From Morchella semilibera (Eukaryota; Ascomycota; Pezizomycetes; Pezizales; Morchellaceae): a DNA stretch of 64,000 nt. Of this stretch, positions 1 to 12,511 are shown in pieces; within the stretch, counting starts at the first letter, position 1; each line of letters opens with the position of its first letter. A program made the position numbers and the translations under genes. The notes beneath the pieces are model-generated. The model saw only the letters and a program-made list of their open reading frames with translations, did no database searches and was not told where the DNA came from. The DNA lies in NCBI GenBank assembly GCA_009192285.1, contig WBVU01000015.1:868001-932000 (forward strand), given 5' to 3'.

Positions 1-3000
1 CGCAGATCGTGCCGACTTTGACCTCAAGCTCTCCCTCAAGTACTACCTCGACTCCCCAACATCCGTGCCCTGTCTAGATGCTCACCCAGACCTCCTCGAC
101 GCTGAGTCTGACCCAGAGTCCCTGACAAATGCTCAGCTTACTCCCATCCTCGAGGCGATAATCGATTCTGTCGCCGCCTCTCCAGACGCAATCGCTCGCT
201 CCTCAAACCTCGACTCTTTGCAATGCCTCCTCAAGTAGCTTCCCCCACACCCCCCCCCCACTACACCTCCGAGAAGAAGAAGAAAGAAAAGGAAAAAAGA
301 AAAAAACCATTAACACATTAATACAGATTCTTTCCCACGCTCCCCACAGCAGCCATCGGAAAGATCATCGACCTCATCACCTCCGGCCTCTCCGCCCAAT
401 CCGACATCCTCTCCTCCGAGATTGATCACGCCGAGCCCGACACGCTCTCAGAGCACCGCCTGCTCCTCGAGATCTATGGCTTCCTGACGCAATGGGCCGT
501 GACTGCCGTTGAAGCCCGTGCCGCCGCCGTTGCCACTACAAACGCATCCACCGCATCCGCCGCCGCCCGGGGCGCAAAGGGGAAGGGCGCAAAGGGGAAA
601 GGTGCCGCGGCGGCGGCGGCGCAGACTGCGTGGGACTCGGCGACCCACCTGCTGGCGGCGTTGGAGACAATGTGTAAGGTGCTGAGGCTGAAACTGCTAA
701 AGGTCTTTGTGACGACAAGTGAGCGGGACACGTTTGTGAGCCTGTTTACGAGGCCCGTGTATGTGGTGCTGGAGAGCGAGAGTAGGATCAAGAATACGAG
801 TGTAAGGATGTATCTGTTCAAGGTGCTGTGTATTGCTGTGAAGCATCATGGGCATGCATTTGGTACACTCTCTATATACAACTCCAGTTCCAGAAATATA
901 GATGCTAATTTACTATACACAGGCGCACAAACATCCATCGTCCAAAACCTGACCTACTTTGAGCACCTCTCCGAGCCCATGGCCGAATTCCTCCAGATCC
1001 TCTCCGAGCAATACGACTACCCCCAGCTCGTCGACGAGATCCTGCGCGAGCTCTCAAACAAAGAATTCAACAGCAACGACACGCGTGGCCCAAAGTCCGT
1101 CTCCGGCTTCATCATCAAGCTCTCTGAGCTGGCCCCGCGCCTCGTAATCAAGCAAATGACACTCCTCATTAAGCTACTCGACAGCGAAGTAAGTTACCCT
1201 TACCCTTACCCTTACCCACATCCAGCGCCACCGAGTGCTCACCCATGACTTAACCCAAAAAAAAACCGTATAACTCACCAGACCTAACCCATCACTAACA
1301 ACACAGTCCTACAACCTCCGCTGCGCCGTCCTTGAAGTCCTCGGTAACCTTATTACGGACCTAACCCTCTCGGACCCCAGCACGCACTCGCACTCCAAGG
1401 AACAGATGAAGTCCTTCTTCGACGTTCTCGAGGAGCGCTTCCTCGACATCAACCCCTACTGCCGAAGCAAGACCATCCAGGTATACACGACAAAGCTGCT
1501 CGACCTTCCCAACAAGTTCCCCAAGCGCCGGCAGAAGGTGGCGGACCTGGCGCTCCGCTCGCTCCAGGACAAGTCCAGCAACGTGCGCAGAAACGCAATC
1601 AAGCTGCTGACACGCCTGGTAGCGACACACCCCTACGGCGCGCTCCATGGCGGGACACTCAAGATGAGGGAGTGGCAGGGCAGGTTCGAGACCATCGACA
1701 AGCAGCTGGGGGAGCTGCAGCCACCGCCGGGAAGCTTGGAGGGCGCGAGGGTGGGGGAGGGGAAAGTGGGGGAGGAGACGGTTGATCCGGCGTTGCTGGA
1801 CGATGCGACGATGGTGGAGGGGGAGGAAGACGGCGAGGAAGGTGAAGAGGAGGAGGGAGAAGACGAGGATGGAGAAGACGAAGACGGCGCGCCAAAGACG
1901 CCGCGGCGTAAGAAGAAGAATAAGACGGTCGACGCCTCCCAGGGGGAGACACCGGCGCAGGTGCAGATGCTGGACAACTCGGAGGAGATCTCGCGGCTGC
2001 AGCTGACGAGGCGGTACTATGCGGAGGCGGTGCGCTTCATACACACGGTGCACGACGCGTCGAGGCTCGTGTGCCAGCTGCTGAGCTCGCGGAATAAGAG
2101 TGAGGTTGTGGAGGCGATGGATTTCTTCAAGGTGTTGGATGTGCATAAGGTGGAGACTGCGAAGGTATCTTTATTTTATTTATTTTTTACCCGGCCCGGT
2201 ATTTTGGAGAGTTGTGGGGAGATCATTTCCTCGTTTTTTTTTTTTTTTGGTGGTGGTTTACGGTCGTTTCTGGCCTTTCCTATCATTTCCATTTTATTGC
2301 TCCACCCCCACCCCCTATTATCCTTACCATCGTTTCCGTCTGCTACCGCAGCCTCCCTCCCATAATTCATAGCCTATGGCCGCTGCTGTTCTTCCTATCA
2401 TCGTCTCCTTTCCATTTTTTTATTACTTTCCTGCCCACTACCTTTTTTACCATCCAGTCTTTTACATTTCTTTATGGGCACTTTGTATCGTTTCACGTTG
2501 CCTTAATTATCATTCCCCGTAGCTTTTTTTTTTATTTCATTTACTACCAAGTACTGTATGGGTTATGGCCATTTACCCTTTCCTTTTCCATCACTCGCAA
2601 CCCCCCATCTCTACTTCCTCTATCACTCAGTCCTTATGAGCGTTTTTTTATTATCTATGCCCATTATTTCTAGCCACTCCGTTGCTACTCTATGCCATTC
2701 CTCATCATTTCCCCGTGGTTTAAACAAAACGAGTGATAATCTCACATGGGAACCAAACCGAGTGATAATCCCTGACTAACGCAACCAAACCACAGGACGG
2801 AATCCGGCGGATGCTTCGTCTAATCTGGACCAAAGGCAACAGCGACGAAGGAAAGGGCATCCAATCGCACCTGATCGAGGTCTACAAGGATCTCTTTTTC
2901 GATGCCCCCGACACCTTCAGCGCCAACGAGACCGCAAACTTCATCGCCCGCAACATGATCTCGCTGACCTTCGACACCACGGCCGCCGAGCTCACCTGTC

Positions 3001-5334
3001 TCGAGCAGCTTCTGTCAAAGATGATGAAGGAGGGCCATGTCAGCGATCTCGTTGTGCATAAGCTCTGGCAGATCTACGGCGTACAGAAGCGGGAAATCAG
3101 CAAGAACCAACGCAGGGGGGCCATTATCGTGTTGGGAATGCTCGCACACGCAGAGCCAGAGATTGTTGTGAGGGAGCTGGAGACAATACTGAGGATTGGT
3201 CTCGGCCGCTATGGTAGGGCTGATCTGGGGTTGGCTAGGTATACGTGTTCGGCCTTAAGACATATTAGCCCGGTTGGGCGGGCAGCAAAAGGTAAGTTAT
3301 GATTCATTTTTCCAAATCCATATCTATTGCACTCTAGGCTTTCCCCCCACCTCCGTATCTTCCTGGCACACGCACACATGCACACGCACATACACGCACT
3401 TTTTTTCTAGGGTGCCGGTGAGAGTTGCATGATGTGTGTCTGTCACGTGACTGGTCTCTGCGTGCGTTCGCTGTTGGCCAAATTGGTGCCTTGGACTTTC
3501 TGGGATTGGCCTGCATTGGGACTTTGAGTTTTTTTTGTACTCCCTGTCAAACCCAGCCTCTGTTGTCCGGAGGGGTGGGGATTCGGTGCAGTGCCTTTCC
3601 CAAAAATGCCTGAAACCATGGGGTCGCCTGTCAGCTTCCTACCGGGTCAGGCAACCCGACCAAAAAAACGCAACCACGCAAGGACCAGTTAAAAGCGGGG
3701 GATCTACTTAGCGAATAGTAGAGCAAGAAATTAAATTAACGCGTTTTTTTTGCCTCTTTTGCCTCTTTTTTCCCTTTTTGTAGATGCCGCCACGACGATG
3801 ACCAAACTACCCAATGACCACGCGATCCTGGTGCGGCTGGGAGCGTTGGTCGAACTTGCATCCGACGACAAGGAGTGGTTTGGGGTAGCGGAGCAGGCCA
3901 TCTCAGCAATATACGCTTTGGCAAAATTCCCGGACCAGCTATGTACTGACATCATTCGCCGTAAGACAAAGAGCGTGTTTGCTCAGGGACTAGCAGTCCC
4001 CAGCAGCAGGGAGGGAAGTGCTGCCCCGCCAGAGACTCCAAGGAGTGTGGTTGATGCTGATGGGGATGAGGATATGATGGATGTGGACATGGAGGATGTA
4101 CCATTAGCACCCCCTCGGCAGCCTCAACAGCCCCCAGGGGGGGGGGAGGATGCAGTGGGGGGGGAAGAGGATGCAGAAGGGAGCGAGAAGAATAAGAAGA
4201 ATAAGGCGTTTGCATTGAGCCAATTGCTGTTCATTGTGGGCCATGTTGCGGTAAAGCAAATTGTGCATCTGGAGATTATGGAGCTAGATTTCAAAAAGAG
4301 AAAAAGTGATAGCGAGAAGAGTGGGTAGTTCCGGGAGTGGTAGCACACATATGTGCAAAGGTTCGCTTTGCTAACGACATTATCCGTGCAACAGACAAGG
4401 ACACAAATCCTACGCCGAAAAAGAAAGACGGTGAGGAGAAGGACGAGCTCGATTTGATCGGTGGCACATCAGAAGATGATTTCACAGAGGCTATGGCTAT
4501 CATTCGGGAGCGGGAGTTATTGTATGGACAGAACTCATTACTCTCTAATTTTGGCCCATTGGTCACCGAGATTTGTGCGAATAATCTTATCTACAAGGTA
4601 ACACTCAATGCGAAATCTATCTATCGCGATCTCGCTAATATGTAGCCAATTCCCAGGACCGAAACTTACAAGCACAGAGCACCCTTTGCATGGCCAAGTT
4701 GATGTGTGTGTCCGCAGAATATTGTGAGACTAACCTCCCACTCCTCATCACAATAATGGAGCGCTCTGCCGACCCGATCACGCGAAGTAATGCCGTGATT
4801 GCTCTCGGTGACATGGCCGTGTGTTTTAACCACCTCATTGATGAAAATACCGACTTCTTGTATCGACGGCTCAACGACCCCGATTCCTCCGTGAAGCGTA
4901 CTTGTCTCATGACGCTCACCTTTTTAATTCTGGCTGGGCAAGTAAAAGTTAAGGGCCAGCTTGGGGAGATGGCCAAATGTCTTGAAGACTCCGATAAGAG
5001 GATCGCTGACCTATCACGAATGTTCTTCACCGAGTTGGCGACGAAGGATAATGCCGTCTACAACCATTTTGTGGACATGTTCTCCCTGTTGAGTGCTGAA
5101 AGGGATCTCGAGGAGGACGCATTTAGGAGGATTGTCAAGTTCTTGGCTAGTTTCGTAGAGAAGGATAAGCATGCCAAGCAACTTGCAGAGAAGCTCGCTG
5201 CCAGGCTTGGGAGGTGTGAGACAGAACGGCAGTGGAACGATGTGGCTTACGCATTGAGTTTGTTGCAACATAAGAATGAGGAAATTCAGAAGACAATCGC
5301 AGTCGGGTTTAGAGTGGTCCAAGCTGCTGGCTAG
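1..5334 (+). CDS. CND1: Condensin complex subunit 1 (Cnd1/CAP-D2), 5' end missing
   Basis: HEAT-repeat regulatory subunit of condensin, which compacts and resolves mitotic chromosomes in the nucleus. Eight exons are readable: 1-234, 327-862, 923-1188, 1307-2164, 2796-3291, 3784-4320, 4395-4597, 4657-5334. They give about 1268 residues in frame from base 2, so probably only a short N-terminal piece lies outside the window. Family-like stretches include LTFLILAGQVKVKGQLGEMA and DLSRMFFTELATKDNAVYNH in the last exon, the conserved C-terminal condensin block. An acidic/basic low-complexity insert follows the early HEAT repeats (about 1700-1980). Two introns are unusually long (2165-2795 and 3292-3783). 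The donor at 4321 is GTGGGT; the more obvious GT four bases later would break the frame. The short tail after the last HEAT block fits fungal homologues. Identity is firm; individual splice sites are inferred. Confidence 0.95.
1195..1219. repeat. TTACCC hexamer run inside CND1 intron
   Basis: About four tandem TTACCC units lie immediately after the donor of the CND1 intron 1189-1306. The unit differs by one base from the telomeric complement CCCTAA. This is a simple microsatellite; no function can be read from it. Confidence 0.7.
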
Positions 5335-6515
5335 ATAGGCCTAGATTAGGGTAGGTTTGTGTCTACTCTAGATAGGATTCCCGGATTAGAATTATTCTTT
5401 TGCGGGGCTTTTGACTGTGCTTTTTCTTCGTCTGAATAATAGCTACTTTATTTCTCTTTAGGCTATCATCTGTATTACTTATTACTAGAATTACTTATGA
5501 TTTTTTTTTGTTGTGACGCTAAACATAGTTGCACTTTTAGATGTGGTAACTGACTCACATTGGACCTAGTACCAATCAGAACCCACATTGTCATAACTTT
5601 ATTCTAACAGCATTTCACTCCACACACTCGGCCGGTTAGATAAACATAAGTAATTTATTTTTATCTCGTTAAGCATTACCGGAACGGAGCGAACTCCCCA
5701 CGAGCATAATTAGCCATGCGAACTACATAGCCTTGCTATTGGTGGGGGCTAGGCTACCTGTTATACCCTAGCATTTAAATGGCTGGGACGTGGATCTAGA
5801 GTAAGTAGGTCATGGAGGTACTTCTTACCTACGCGAACCTGTAACACGGTCGTAATTGATAGACGAGAGACTCTTGGGGGGCGACCTTGCTATTGCGTAT
5901 CAACGGATCACAGAAGGTTGTACCGTAGGGGGTGAGTTTGTTGTTGCAATGTTGTTGTTGTTATGGACTCAGCTGCATGAGGTTTCGAGTACGTACTCGG
6001 TACATGTATGTCTTAGAAATAGTAATAGTAACGTGTCCTACATGTAATAGAGTAAGCACCTATCCCCGCGTCACTAAATCTTAATTCCGGGTGAGAAAAA
6101 GTATGTATCTGCACGAGTTTGATTCGCCAATTCACCTTGTTCTTGGTTCGGACTTACCACATACAAATACAGGGATAGTGGGAATTGACGGTACGACTCC
6201 GTGGTTTAAGGTCTGCTCCTTAGGATAAGTCAAGAGATTCGGAGACTTTCGACTCCGTTATAAGTACTATAGTACCCTATGGATAAGGCCCATCAAGCAC
6301 ACTACAGGCCAATAAAAGAATGCATGGACCCGTTGTTTAGTTTGAATCTTTCTATATTTTAGTAGGTACTCTATTTACCATAAAACTAATAGGAAATGCT
6401 AAATATATCCTGCTTGGCACATTCCAACACCTTGTCCAGTCCCAAAAATGCAAAGATACCCCACGCCAGCCAAGCCCCAACCATTATAATCATCAAATTA
6501 CATTACATCATATCA
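5335..6515. other. Convergent intergenic region CND1 / FAS1 gene
   Basis: This stretch separates the 3' ends of the condensin gene and the fasciclin gene. It is AT-rich with short open frames only. I see no RNA gene, long repeat or element end in it. Confidence 0.6.
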
Positions 6516-8001
6516 TTAAAACATAAAGGCAGCCAATGCAACCACAAGGGTGCCCAAAGTAATCCTCATATCAACCATCTCCAGCGTCGAGGCTGATCCA
6601 GTAAATTCTAAGGGGGTTGGAGTAGTTGTGGTTGTGTTGGTGGAGTTTGAAGTCACCGCCACTCCAGCACTGGTTGTCTCGGCAGGGGAACGAGGAGTAA
6701 CACTAGCGTATCCATGAACGGTAACACTAGTCGACGTTGGCAAAGGTGTACTAGTAACTTTGACTTCAACTACTGTTGTTGATGCCTCGTAGTAGGTTTT
6801 GTACTCGGTTGCGACAGGCGTTGCGGGTTCAGTCTCTGGCCATTCCTCATGATCATAGTCTGAATCAACCAAAGGCTAAATTAAGTCTACCGTCAGAAAA
6901 GATCATCACGGTTAGGGTGAATCACAATAACATACCCTCTCAAGCTTATGAATAACACCATTCAGGGTAATTATATCCTTCTCCACAAGCTTTATACCAT
7001 TAACATACGTCTCCCCATCCTGCACGGTGACCTTCAATTTTTTCCCCTGACAAGTCTTGAATTGCGTGCCATCCTTAAGCACAGAGTTATACAGAGCAGC
7101 ACCATACACGACGTGGTCTTCAACAGCCTCTGTGCTTAAGCTACTGCAGGAGCATGAGCTGTTAAAGGACTCGTCGATAGGCGCGAAAATCGTGACTTGG
7201 TCTGCACTGTCGTATTTTTCCTGGAACCCTGCGGCCTCAACCGCGTTGGAAAATTTGGAGAGTCCAGTTTTTTCCAATGAGCTTGAGGCTGATTCAGGGA
7301 ATTCGAACATGCTGATATATCATTAGTATATTGAACCTTACAGGCCCTTATACTATGGGATGGGAAACTTACTCATCGATGACCCAGAGAGTTCCTTGTT
7401 TAGCCTGCAGGCTTCCAAATAGAACCTGTGATTTCCTCCCGAGCCCAGTAGAAACGGTGATTCCGGGAGGCTTTGGGGCCAGTGATTTATACGAGCGCTC
7501 TTTCAACACAATCTGATCTGAGCCATCTTTTGGCTTGTACTCACCAAAAGTCATACCGATAATAATGTTCCTCATATTGTTTCCCAAAGCCTCCGTCCGA
7601 AGTGAAATTGGTTCGCCTGTCCCTGTGTACTCCCTCTTGGATTCCAGATGTGTTTCTGAATCCGATCTTTTGAACCCTCGAGGGGGGACGTACGTTGACG
7701 GGTTGAAAGTACTTGCGATCAAGATATTTTGATCTCTTATGGCGTCCGAGCGCCGCTGGACGCTATAGCTGGTAGAGTTATAATGACGCTCGAGGGCTTC
7801 ATTCGACGGGATGAAGATCGATTTATCGCGCACATCAGCGTAGTATTGATGGTATATATCTAGATTGTTTTCCAGGTATTCACCCCAAGCCGTCATTTCG
7901 GGCGTTTGCTTGCATATTTCGATAATATCGAACCACGCCAATGTAGGGGTGATAATGAAGGATGAGAGCAGGAATAACGAGAGTACTAGAGAGTTTGTCA
8001 T
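6516..8001 (-). CDS. Secreted GPI-anchored fasciclin (FAS1) domain protein
   Basis: Predicted cell-surface adhesion-type protein of 454 residues. Exons on the minus strand: 8001-7373, 7311-6936, 6875-6516, joined by GTAAGT and GTATGT introns of 61 and 60 nt. The N-terminus is a signal peptide (MTNSLVLSLFLLSSF, then a cut near TLAWF). A divergent first FAS1-like region follows (residues about 25-210, IFIPSNEALERHY). The second FAS1 domain (about 215-335) carries the typical TIFAPIDESFN, VYGAALYNSVLKDG and LNGVIHKLERV blocks. After it comes a Ser/Thr/Pro-rich stalk and a hydrophobic C-terminus ending LGTLVVALAAFMF, typical of a GPI-attachment signal. The role is inferred from the family; the ligand is unknown. 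The GAA1 gene at 18-20 kb encodes part of the machine that would attach such an anchor. Confidence 0.88.
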
Positions 8002-10333
8002 GTTGTTTGCTTAGCTGGTTAAGGCTTTCAAGTACTGCTGATGTTAGATTTTCTCTCGGAGGGGGGTACGATCAGCTATTTAACAACTTGACATGTATTT
8101 CCAGCAATTGATTTCACTCTGATTAAATAAATTTCTCGATTGATGCTGCACTGCGCCACGCCCATTCTGCACGGGAAACAACCAGCCTTGATAGCCTGTC
8201 AACTGGAGAGTACCGTGTACCCGTCTAGCCCATACCGTTGTTATCCAGTAAAAGGAAGGGTACGTGTGCTCAGCTCCCCTACCTAGAGAAGTTAGAGATG
8301 GAGGTCGTATATAGTACAGTAAGGGATTACACTTAATTCCCTTCAAGCTTCCCCATAACTTATTTACGACACGTGAAGTAAACTACGTATAGTAGAGTAA
8401 TGCAGCTAGATAAAAATAGGTATATGTAGTTCTCTTTTTCCGTGAGATCTGGCGGGACAGATTTTATTATTCATCCGGGAGGCTACTCGATCTAGAAGCA
8501 TACCCGCCAAATCGGATACATAGAGGCAGTAAAACAACGTGGGCGCGGGACCACGCTTGGACGGGTCCCTTAAGTGGCTGGTGCGGGTCTGAAAAGTACA
8601 GACACGTAAATATCGTGTTTTTTTCTTCCCTAATATTATAAGCAATATAGTTTTACCATGTAGAATAGCTCTCCCGATATATATATACTTGCGCTTATAT
8701 ACATATATATTGAAAATACGTAGTAGAGCATGATGTTTTGTAGAATCAAACCTGGATAGAAGATTGTAATGTCCATGTAGAGACGTTATCTAATTGCAGG
8801 CACACCCAAAGTGTCCTACCCGCGACAGGTAACAAGTACCCGAAAATGCAGCTGCACTGAACCGGTGTACTTCCAATAAGAATCGAATCTCAAGACTTGC
8901 ATATTCGGGTACCTCTTACCTGCCGCGAGTATCAACCACTGGCAGCGACGGTTGGTCTCCTAATGGTGTTAGGCTTTACAGGCACATACATATTCTTCCC
9001 ACACCTCCCAAGCTAAATTTAACCTTGATCACCGGAATATTGAGGGGTGGATTTTATTATCACCCTAGGCTTCCAGACAACCGATGAGCCTTATGATCTG
9101 ACCTGTAGCACTAGTTCGTGATATAAACAAAAAAAAACGTATTCAGACTCCGGCCCCGGTATTTACAAGTTCCATCGTCATATTGGAATGTGCTCGTAAT
9201 TTACATAAAGTTATCTTTAGTAACTCATAGCCACTGGGTCGATCTAGAGACACATGTATATTGTTCAAAAAAGAACTCAATATGCCATAATATTCATGAG
9301 CCCCATTGATGGTTAGTTTGAGTTGATATAAATAATAATGGGATTATCATATGAGTTAGTTTGATGATAATCACATCTCTCTTCTATGTTTTATATAATT
9401 TACTGTGCTAGCTCTGGGTGTGGCAGGCTCTGTATACCAGAAGTGGCGGTGCTATGCAAGCTTCCCGGGGGATATGTTTCGACCTAAATGTCGCCATTAC
9501 AAGTTACCAAGTGGCCAATTATTGGCGTTCAAAGACTGCCTCTGGTTGGCCTATACCCCTGCTGTCTCGCAACGAGTTTTCTCAGATTCTGCGGTACCTA
9601 TTAAAGTTGCACAACATCAGTGTGGTAGGATATGACATTTTGCCTCGAGACATTTTTCCTCGAGCCATAAAGTTATGTGAAACACCGCTGGCAGGGTTCC
9701 CAGCTGCAGACCTGTATGTTAGTACTCGTGGCTGGCTGGTATAGGGATGTATCTCATTTGAAGCGCACATAACACATGTATAAGCATCAAAAACCTGTTA
9801 TTCGACAACTTCAACACTGATTTTATCAGTAGGCGGCTGTGGGCCTATCTACGTGTAGGTTTGATAGGTCTACTGCCACCCGCGCTAGCTATATGTACAT
9901 GTAGTTTTGGACTGTAGGTATGTGTGGGGCTGCGTCGGAGGTTACCTACACTTTTGATCTCATCCACCACTTTCGGAAAAAAAACGTTTGAGCATGACAA
10001 CATTCAGGATGTGTATGTATACAGTAATCATACATACATGTACATGTATATATAGAGTTTTAGATACATCTCGTCGTCTTATGCAAACTTGTTGTCGAGA
10101 CCATCTCCCTTAAACTTTATACAAAGTCTACCTCCGTTCAACTTCCAACAGCTGCCATTGTGTATAAACTGATATATACATATATAAAGGTATGTGGAGA
10201 TAGATTAACTCAATGGAAAATATTCTAACTCACTCATGGTACTACTAGCACTGGGCTCGAGTTGTCTTCGGCTGCCATACTTGTCCATCGAACTCTTTAC
10301 GATAGCCATCGGCGTGGCCACTAACAGGACATA
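8002..10333. other. Gene-free region with one foldback element
   Basis: AT-rich intergenic DNA between the FAS1 gene and the membrane-protein gene, which start divergently from it. It holds the foldback element at 8819-8929. Overlapping open frames at 9405-9744 resemble nothing I recognise and show no splice or codon signals of a gene. TACATGTA-type palindromes occur near 9894 and 10036. Confidence 0.5.
8819..8929. mobile_element. TA-flanked foldback element (MITE-like), family with CCCGCGRCAGGTAA ends
   Basis: A 111-bp element with inverted ends of roughly 30 bp. The left end reads CCCGCGACAGGTAACAAGTA and the right end reads, on the other strand, CTCGCGGCAGGTAAGAGGTA; both continue into CCCGAA(A/T)ATGCA. 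A TA dinucleotide sits directly outside both ends (8817-8818 and 8930-8931), as expected for Tc1/mariner-type target duplication. There is no coding capacity. A second, one-ended copy lies at 50188. Confidence 0.75.
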
Positions 10334-12511
10334 ATGGTCAGCAGTGCCATCGACACAGATCCACCCCCACATACTTACCTCCTATGGAAAATCTTCACAA
10401 TGCCCACCGATGCAGGTGGCAAGCTAGCCATAGCAGTGCCTGGAGGAGCAAGCTCATACTTTGTTTCCATATACACAATAATTCTCGGCTCGATTTTTGC
10501 CTTTGGCTGGCAATTCGTCACCTATCTCATCATCACATTTTATCCAACAGAAAGTGATATCAAGCTATGGCCTAAAAAAGATCGACTAAGTTCCCCAAAG
10601 GATGGCATAGAGCAAGAATCGCTGAAGGTTCGGCAAGATAAGGCCAACAGATATGTTGCTCTTGTTAGCGTTTGGAATACAACAGATCCAGCATCCGCCA
10701 TGTTATTACTAGTGGAACACGCCTGGCTGATGTGTACCAAAGTAGACGATCAGATAACATGTCTGCTAGATATTATCGTTTTACTCCTCACTGTGGGATT
10801 TATTATTTCCGCCGCTGCAGCCCGTGTTCTTATCTCAGCAAGCCTTTTTATAGGTGACGAATCTCGATTGGGAAATGTCGCTCCAGTTAATTCATCGAGT
10901 GTTTTCTACTCGGTTAATGAGGGAGGTGACCCCTATGCGCTCCGTAAAGCGATTAGATCATTCACTTTCGGGGGATCCTCGGCCATGAGAGCTATGGGAG
11001 CTGCAGAGTCGATCACTGAGGAGACGAAGAAACGAGTTGGGTTCCAGAAGGCAGACGATCTCTCAAGTATTTCTTACGGATTCAACATAAGTGGCGTGGA
11101 GTTTGGTCTCCAACATGCCAGTGATGTCAACTATTCCGTTAACGGAAAATGCACCCTGGAATATAGATGGATAGATACATCAGACATAGAGAACGGAACC
11201 GACCTTTATTATCACCCTGATCTCAATCCTCCTGTACGTATACGCCTTAGGGATCCTCAGACAGCACCCACCGCAGTCTCATATCCTACAATAAACTTTG
11301 GAAACGAAGGATCAACAGGAAACTATACGAATATAATCATTTTTGGGACAGCGGGTCGATTCAGTTTTTACCCCGGGACAGATCCTATGTATGAGACCAT
11401 TGTTTACGATCCCACCTCGACCAATGACAATTTGGCAAATAACTTAGTCAATCGTGGTCGGCCGGCACTTTTTTGTTGGGAGCAAAGTTTTTGGACTTAT
11501 AAAGATATCATAGTTCGTGATATATACGCCGATCTCGGGAAGATTCCTGATGAAGTAATCCCAATGTATATGAAAGAAGATCTTATTCCTTATCTCTTTG
11601 GGGTTCCAAGATACCCTATTCTCATGAGGTCTCTTGGAGGCGCAGTCCTTGCTTCCTCTTCGTCTAGTGGAGGCCCAAGCATCGACGCAGGGCTAGCAAA
11701 ATGGCAAACAGACATGGAGCGTTTTTTTACAGTACATTACATATCAACCCGAAACGCCTTCCGAGACACGGCTCTAATGACGGACTTGCTCAATGCTAAC
11801 AATCAAATCCTGGTGAATTCCGCCAGACTTCCAGATGGAAGCCCAAAGCCAGGTCTCGGTGATATGGTTATTGGCAGTTCACAGGTTACAACAATGTCAC
11901 TCACAGTCCTGATTGTCATTCCAGTCGTGTGGCTTTCGGTTTGGATTATTATAAGCGTCTTTAGATGTAACAGGTGGACAAATAGAAATAGCGGGAAAGC
12001 CTCCCGGTTCACTTTACGAGCGGTTGGACTCCAGGCTGTACAGATGTACCGATTGTTAGACGAGGAAGTATGTGGCCATCGAGACGACTGGAAAGGCAGG
12101 AAGACGCATATGCCCTACATTAAAAATGCAAAGAGACCAAGTCCAACAAACACCGAAATAACAACCAGCACCCAACCCCCCCAGCGGAATCTACCAACCC
12201 CTCTTTTTGCCGCACCGAAAGTTGAAATAGATCAGAGGGATGGGAGATACCATCTCAAGTTCCTTGGACCACTAGATTTTGACCCGAAGGTAACGGAAGG
12301 GAAACCTAAGTGGAGTTGGAGGGACGTTGCTGGTGGTCCTAGACCTACGTCTGAGCCCCCTGTCGTTAGCACTAGCGAAACCTTCGAGTATTTCGATATA
12401 CCACCTACACCTTATGAAGTCAATCAACCCTGTAAGTCCTCTACAACCATCAGAATTCATTTTACTTTATTGACGTTATTTGAAGTCAACCCCAAGGGTA
12501 CAGCACCTTAG
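10334..12511 (+). CDS. Unrecognised multi-span membrane protein
   Basis: I do not recognise this gene. It is one long open frame of 725 codons, the longest uninterrupted frame in the window. Hydrophobic segments lie at residues about 42-68, about 139-170 and about 518-545. Between the second and third is a roughly 350-residue segment with several N-glycosylation sequons (for example NYTN, NISG), likely lumenal or extracellular. The C-terminal 170 residues are polar and proline-rich, likely cytosolic. Near the 3' end a good donor (GTAAGT at 12432) with acceptors at 12485 or 12496 allows a spliced ending; the 12496 acceptor would give the terminus WYSTLE with the stop at 12514-12516. The start is the first ATG of the frame. 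Function is unknown. Confidence 0.75.
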   Translation: MVSSAIDTDPPPHTYLLWKIFTMPTDAGGKLAIAVPGGASSYFVSIYTIILGSIFAFGWQFVTYLIITFYPTESDIKLWPKKDRLSSPKDGIEQESLKVRQDKANRYVALVSVWNTTDPASAMLLLVEHAWLMCTKVDDQITCLLDIIVLLLTVGFIISAAAARVLISASLFIGDESRLGNVAPVNSSSVFYSVNEGGDPYALRKAIRSFTFGGSSAMRAMGAAESITEETKKRVGFQKADDLSSISYGFNISGVEFGLQHASDVNYSVNGKCTLEYRWIDTSDIENGTDLYYHPDLNPPVRIRLRDPQTAPTAVSYPTINFGNEGSTGNYTNIIIFGTAGRFSFYPGTDPMYETIVYDPTSTNDNLANNLVNRGRPALFCWEQSFWTYKDIIVRDIYADLGKIPDEVIPMYMKEDLIPYLFGVPRYPILMRSLGGAVLASSSSSGGPSIDAGLAKWQTDMERFFTVHYISTRNAFRDTALMTDLLNANNQILVNSARLPDGSPKPGLGDMVIGSSQVTTMSLTVLIVIPVVWLSVWIIISVFRCNRWTNRNSGKASRFTLRAVGLQAVQMYRLLDEEVCGHRDDWKGRKTHMPYIKNAKRPSPTNTEITTSTQPPQRNLPTPLFAAPKVEIDQRDGRYHLKFLGPLDFDPKVTEGKPKWSWRDVAGGPRPTSEPPVVSTSETFEYFDIPPTPYEVNQPCKSSTTIRIHFTLLTLFEVNPKGTAP

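Noticed and set aside
1361-2146. 261-codon minus-strand open frame
   Set aside because: It is a shadow of the GC-rich CND1 exon on the opposite strand; the plus frame carries the HEAT-repeat protein.
9405-9744. Two overlapping open frames of 76 and 108 codons
   Set aside because: No recognisable domain, and two frames are open at once; no transposase motif could be read despite the nearby foldback element.
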